Below are positions 63,440 through 64,000 of a DNA stretch of 64,000 bases, piece by piece. The notes under the pieces were generated by a model, which saw only the letters and a list, made by a program, of their open reading frames with translations, had not been told where the DNA came from and ran no database searches. The DNA lies in NCBI GenBank assembly GCA_963281255.1, contig OY725494.1:943934-1007933 (forward strand), in the 5' to 3' direction. Source of the DNA: Aphrocallistes beatrix (Eukaryota; Porifera; Hexactinellida; Sceptrulophora; Aphrocallistidae). The stretch's first letter is position 1. The number at the start of each line of letters is the position of its first letter. A program made the translations under genes and the position numbers.

Positions 63440-64000
63440 GGCAAGCAAATGTCCTGTTGAAGTTTCTAAAAACACAGTAGCTCGCTGTTTAATTAAAATG
63501 TTTGGAATACACTAAGCCAGTGGTTCCCAACGGGAGATCTACCACCCCCCAGGGGGTGTTTGCTTGCCTCAGGGGCGCTGAGAAGGATGATAATTTAGTG
63601 TAAACTGACTTAATAAATAATGAAGTAGGGGGCCTTCTGAAAGTTTCAAGCACTTTAGGGGGCGTTGCAAAGGGAATGGATGGGAATCACTGCACTAAGC
63701 CATACCCGATCCCAGTTCCAATGCTATCTGAGAAGAATCGTTTGATTAGGCTTGAATGAGCCTACAGAAATATCGATAATACCTCGGAAGACGCGATCTT
63801 CGCCGATGAAGCATCTATCTGGATATCTGGATAAGTAGACGTCGAGTTCGCATGCAGACTAAGAATGGTAGTATCAGGACTTCCCCACCATTAAACATGA
63901 AAAAGCCTCAAAACACCGTAGACTGGCCCAGTCCAGGATGTCAAACCGATTGAGAATTTTTTTGCCTGGTTGAGGAAAGAACTTATCAAACGCGGTCCAG
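63440..64000 (+). pseudogene. Tc1-like transposase fragment, cut by the window edge
   Basis: Broken frames read VSKNTVARCLIKMFG before the nested hAT element. After it come TKPYPIPVPMLSEKNRLIRL, AYRNIDNTSEDAIFADEASI with the DE motif, and VKPIENFFAWLRKEL, which matches the Tc1 P-x-x-x-P-I-E-N motif containing the last catalytic acid. Stops and at least two frameshifts are present. Confidence 0.75.
63518..63692. mobile_element. 175-bp hAT element nested in the Tc1-like transposase
   Basis: Ends CAGTGGTTCCCAACGGG and GATGGGAATCACTG. Perfect 8-bp duplications CACTAAGC at 63510-63517 and 63693-63700. Same terminus class as 38903-39262. Confidence 0.92.

Overview
The window is AT-rich animal DNA. 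The evidence is spliced genes with GT-AG introns, metazoan protein families (a TRAF/MATH adaptor, NHL beta-propeller proteins, a seven-helix membrane protein, a PSI-domain membrane protein, the rRNA-processing factor UTP4) and a very dense load of eukaryotic transposons. The coiled-coil plus NHL genes and their many decayed copies suggest an early-branching metazoan, most like a glass sponge. That assignment is inference from gene style, not from a marker gene. There is no bacterial operon structure.

Only five genes look intact. They are a two-exon TRAF-like gene (1701-5332, +), a single-exon seven-helix membrane protein (13288-14508, +), a small PSI-domain membrane protein (22927-23382, -), a coiled-coil/NHL propeller protein (33693-34952, -) and UTP4/Cirhin (48739-50742, -). 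Around them lie broken paralogues: two large seven-helix pseudogenes plus a scrap, five NHL fragments or truncated copies, a PSI-domain fragment, an LRR/EGF pseudogene, a partial USP exon at the left edge, and a deleted copy of UTP4 about 37 kb from its parent. A few short possible exons remain unidentified.

Most of the rest is mobile DNA. Nine short hAT-type elements can be delimited to the base by 8-bp target duplications, six of them perfect. TA-target elements (Tigger/pogo-like, Tc1/mariner-like, CCGTATT-type) are common and often sit in (TA)n tracts. Three foldback elements have arms built of tandem repeats. A large palindromic family with a CATAGCCTAC terminus recurs about eight times. 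A GC-rich hairpin module of about 80 bp occurs ten times in an otherwise AT-rich background. There is one minus-strand Ty3-type LTR retrotransposon with both LTRs but most of gag, all of protease and half of RNase H missing. There are also a mariner inserted in one arm of a palindrome, a second mariner fragment, a P/THAP9-like transposase fragment interrupted by a 57-bp palindromic insertion, and a Tc1-like transposase fragment interrupted by a hAT element.

Layout: 0-6 kb USP remnant, hAT element and TRAF gene; 6-13 kb foldback repeats and UTP4 pseudogene; 13-27 kb a duplicated block of seven-helix plus PSI-domain genes with decayed copies; 27-33 kb foldback and Ty3 element; 33-35 kb NHL gene; 35-48 kb repeats, LRR pseudogene, P-like element and truncated NHL copy; 48-51 kb UTP4; 51-64 kb long palindromes, NHL pseudogene and transposase remnants. 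The genes do not form a pathway. TRAF and NHL/TRIM-like proteins belong to signalling and ubiquitin-related families, UTP4 is nucleolar housekeeping, and their proximity looks incidental.
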